From CAZFCK01 sp964517355 (GTDB taxonomy: Bacteria; Desulfobacterota; Desulfovibrionia; Desulfovibrionales; Desulfovibrionaceae): a stretch of DNA of 7,655 nt. Positions 6,828 through 7,655 of the stretch are shown here, piece after piece. The translations under genes and the position numbers were made by a program. Numbering within the stretch: position 1 is the stretch's first letter; every line of letters starts with the position of its first letter. The stretch spans positions 1 to 7,655 of the forward strand of contig CAZFCK010000226.1 in NCBI GenBank assembly GCA_964517355.1. Reading direction: 5' to 3'. The notes beneath the pieces are model-generated. The model saw only the letters and a list, made by a program, of their open reading frames with translations. It was not told where the DNA came from and searched no databases.

Positions 6828-7436
6828 ATGGACACGTTTACACTCAAACTCGCACTCGCGCCTGTCATTTGCGCGCTCATCGGCTGGCTTACCAACTATC
6901 TCGCCGTGAAAATGCTCTTTCACCCCAGAAAGCCCTTGCGCATCCTGGGAATGACCGTGCAGGGCATTTTCCCAAAACGTCAAAAGGCCCTGGCCAAGAA
7001 TCTCGGGCAAATGGTGCAGGGCGAACTCGTCTCTCACGAGGATGTGGTCGCCATTATCAATGATCCGAGTTTTTTGAAGAAAATTACGGAGATGGCCAGC
7101 GGCTACGCCGAGACTCTGCTCAATGAGAAACTAACGGCCATCAATCCCATGATCGCCATGTTTCTCAACGGGGAAACAGCCGCGAAAATCAAGCAGCTGC
7201 TGACGCGGGAACTCAGCGAGTTCATCCCCAACATCATCGGCAAAACCTCTGACGAACTAGAACAACGCCTCGATTTCAGTGAACTTGTGCGGGACAAGGT
7301 GGAAGCCTTTTCTATGGACAAGCTCGAGGAAATCCTTTTTTCCATTATGAAAAAGGAGTTTCGCTTCATAGAATACATCGGGGGCGTGCTCGGCTTCATG
7401 GTGGGCTTGGTCCAGGTCGGGATTTTCGTTCTTTAG
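6828..7436 (+). CDS. DUF445 family membrane protein (YheB-like, short form)
   Basis: A 202-residue protein with the DUF445 layout. An N-terminal hydrophobic segment (about 6-31) carries the family signature GWLTNYLAVKMLFHP (19-33), followed by GIFPKRQKALAKNLG (46-60). A charged, helical middle (about 60-178) lies between this and a C-terminal hydrophobic segment, IEYIGGVLGFMVGLVQVGIF (181-200), with the glycine-rich pattern and Q seen at the end of this family. Two membrane anchors with a soluble middle are predicted. It is about half the length of the Bacillus YheB type, but both conserved ends are present, so it looks like a compact form rather than a truncation. The ribosome site before ATG 6828 is weak (AAGAA), consistent with reading as the second gene after the HhH gene. 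Molecular function is unknown. Confidence 0.85.
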   Translation: MDTFTLKLALAPVICALIGWLTNYLAVKMLFHPRKPLRILGMTVQGIFPKRQKALAKNLGQMVQGELVSHEDVVAIINDPSFLKKITEMASGYAETLLNEKLTAINPMIAMFLNGETAAKIKQLLTRELSEFIPNIIGKTSDELEQRLDFSELVRDKVEAFSMDKLEEILFSIMKKEFRFIEYIGGVLGFMVGLVQVGIFVL

Positions 7437-7533
7437 GGGGATGTGAAGCTTGAAATGGTTCATTTTGGGGTCATCGTCCAAGCCGCGCCGGGGGGAGCAC
7501 CCTCCTGAATTAGCGAATGCCTCGTATGAAAAT

Positions 7534-7559
7534 TTATACTATATTAACAAGTTATACTA
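7534..7559. repeat. Tandem TTATACTA pair in an AT-rich tract
   Basis: TTATACTA occurs at 7534-7541 and 7552-7559, 18 bp apart, in an AT-rich stretch beside the right-edge repeat. TATACT resembles a -10 box, so it may be a promoter for a gene beyond the window, but no -35 partner is convincing. Confidence 0.3.
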
Positions 7560-7655
7560 GGCTGTGTTTCTAGCGCATTTTCGCCTTGAAACAAGGCTCC
7601 CTCCTGAAACAATTTCCAATTGTTCCAGGGAAATGCATAAGAGCATCTAGCGCTT
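7558..7655. repeat. Right-edge structured repeat element
   Basis: A compact intergenic element. Outer arms GCATTT (7575-7580) and AAATGC (7631-7636) enclose two hairpins: GCCTTG-AAA-CAAGGC (7583-7597) and AACAATT-TCC-AATTGTT (7608-7624). The direct repeat TCTAGCGC lies on both sides (7569-7576 and 7646-7653). The outermost blocks 7558-7573 and 7640-7648 are inverted copies of 24-39 and 17-25. It resembles a REP/BIME-like or non-autonomous element, and no coding sequence is found in 7437-7655. Confidence 0.55.

Noticed and set aside
7443..7508. 21-codon GTG-started ORF just after the DUF445 gene
   Set aside because: A purine-rich GGGGG lies only 2 bases before the GTG, too close to be a normal ribosome site, and the product has no recognisable feature.
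7487..7508. Terminator after the DUF445 gene (GGAG/CTCC hairpin)
   Set aside because: Only a 4-bp stem can form and no T-run follows.

Overview
The window looks like chromosomal DNA from a sulfate-reducing delta-proteobacterium of the Desulfovibrio/Bilophila kind. This is inferred from the character of the proteins (a compact type I glutamine synthetase, an anaerobic-type cobalamin gene pair, a PflX-like radical SAM protein, a short DUF445 protein) and from GC-rich genes separated by AT-rich spacers. No species-level marker such as an rRNA gene is present. I recognise no phage, transposase, CRISPR or defence gene; most genes are housekeeping, and the less ordinary material is in the spacers.

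Layout. 1-185: repeat-like left edge, a hairpin, and the leader of the first gene. 186-1145 (+): PflX-type radical SAM protein. 1146-1360: AT-rich glnA control region with repeated TTTAGACA-like half-sites, a sigma-54-like promoter and a leader hairpin. 1361-2707 (+): glnA, closed by a strong terminator hairpin. 2848-4020 (-): an ATP-grasp protein of unknown substrate, convergent with glnA. 4021-4418: a 398-bp spacer with a minus-strand promoter, a GC-rich, hairpin-rich block without a convincing gene, and a plus-strand terminator that has no gene to terminate. 4419-6477 (-): cbiC and cbiA, overlapping by 11 bp and transcribed cbiA then cbiC. 6543-7436 (+): a Cdd1-type helix-hairpin-helix protein followed 21 bp later by a DUF445 membrane protein, divergent from cbiA across only 65 bp. 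7437-7655: an AT-rich, repeat-rich right edge.

How the genes work together. cbiA and cbiC act in corrin-ring synthesis (methyl migration giving cobyrinate, then a,c-diamidation) and are clearly co-transcribed. glnA appears to be a single-gene unit under nitrogen-type control. The HhH and DUF445 genes look like an operon of unknown purpose. The radical SAM and ATP-grasp genes are each isolated.

The most notable non-coding features are: (1) a 27-bp repeat (two mismatches) containing the palindrome GCCTTGAAACAAGGC, once in the ATP-grasp leader and once at the right edge; (2) inverted similarity between the two window edges, where the right copy carries an extra hairpin-rich module of about 66 bp that the left copy lacks; and (3) the structured block in 4200-4345. 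These suggest a family of dispersed intergenic elements. I do not see a convincing new protein system.
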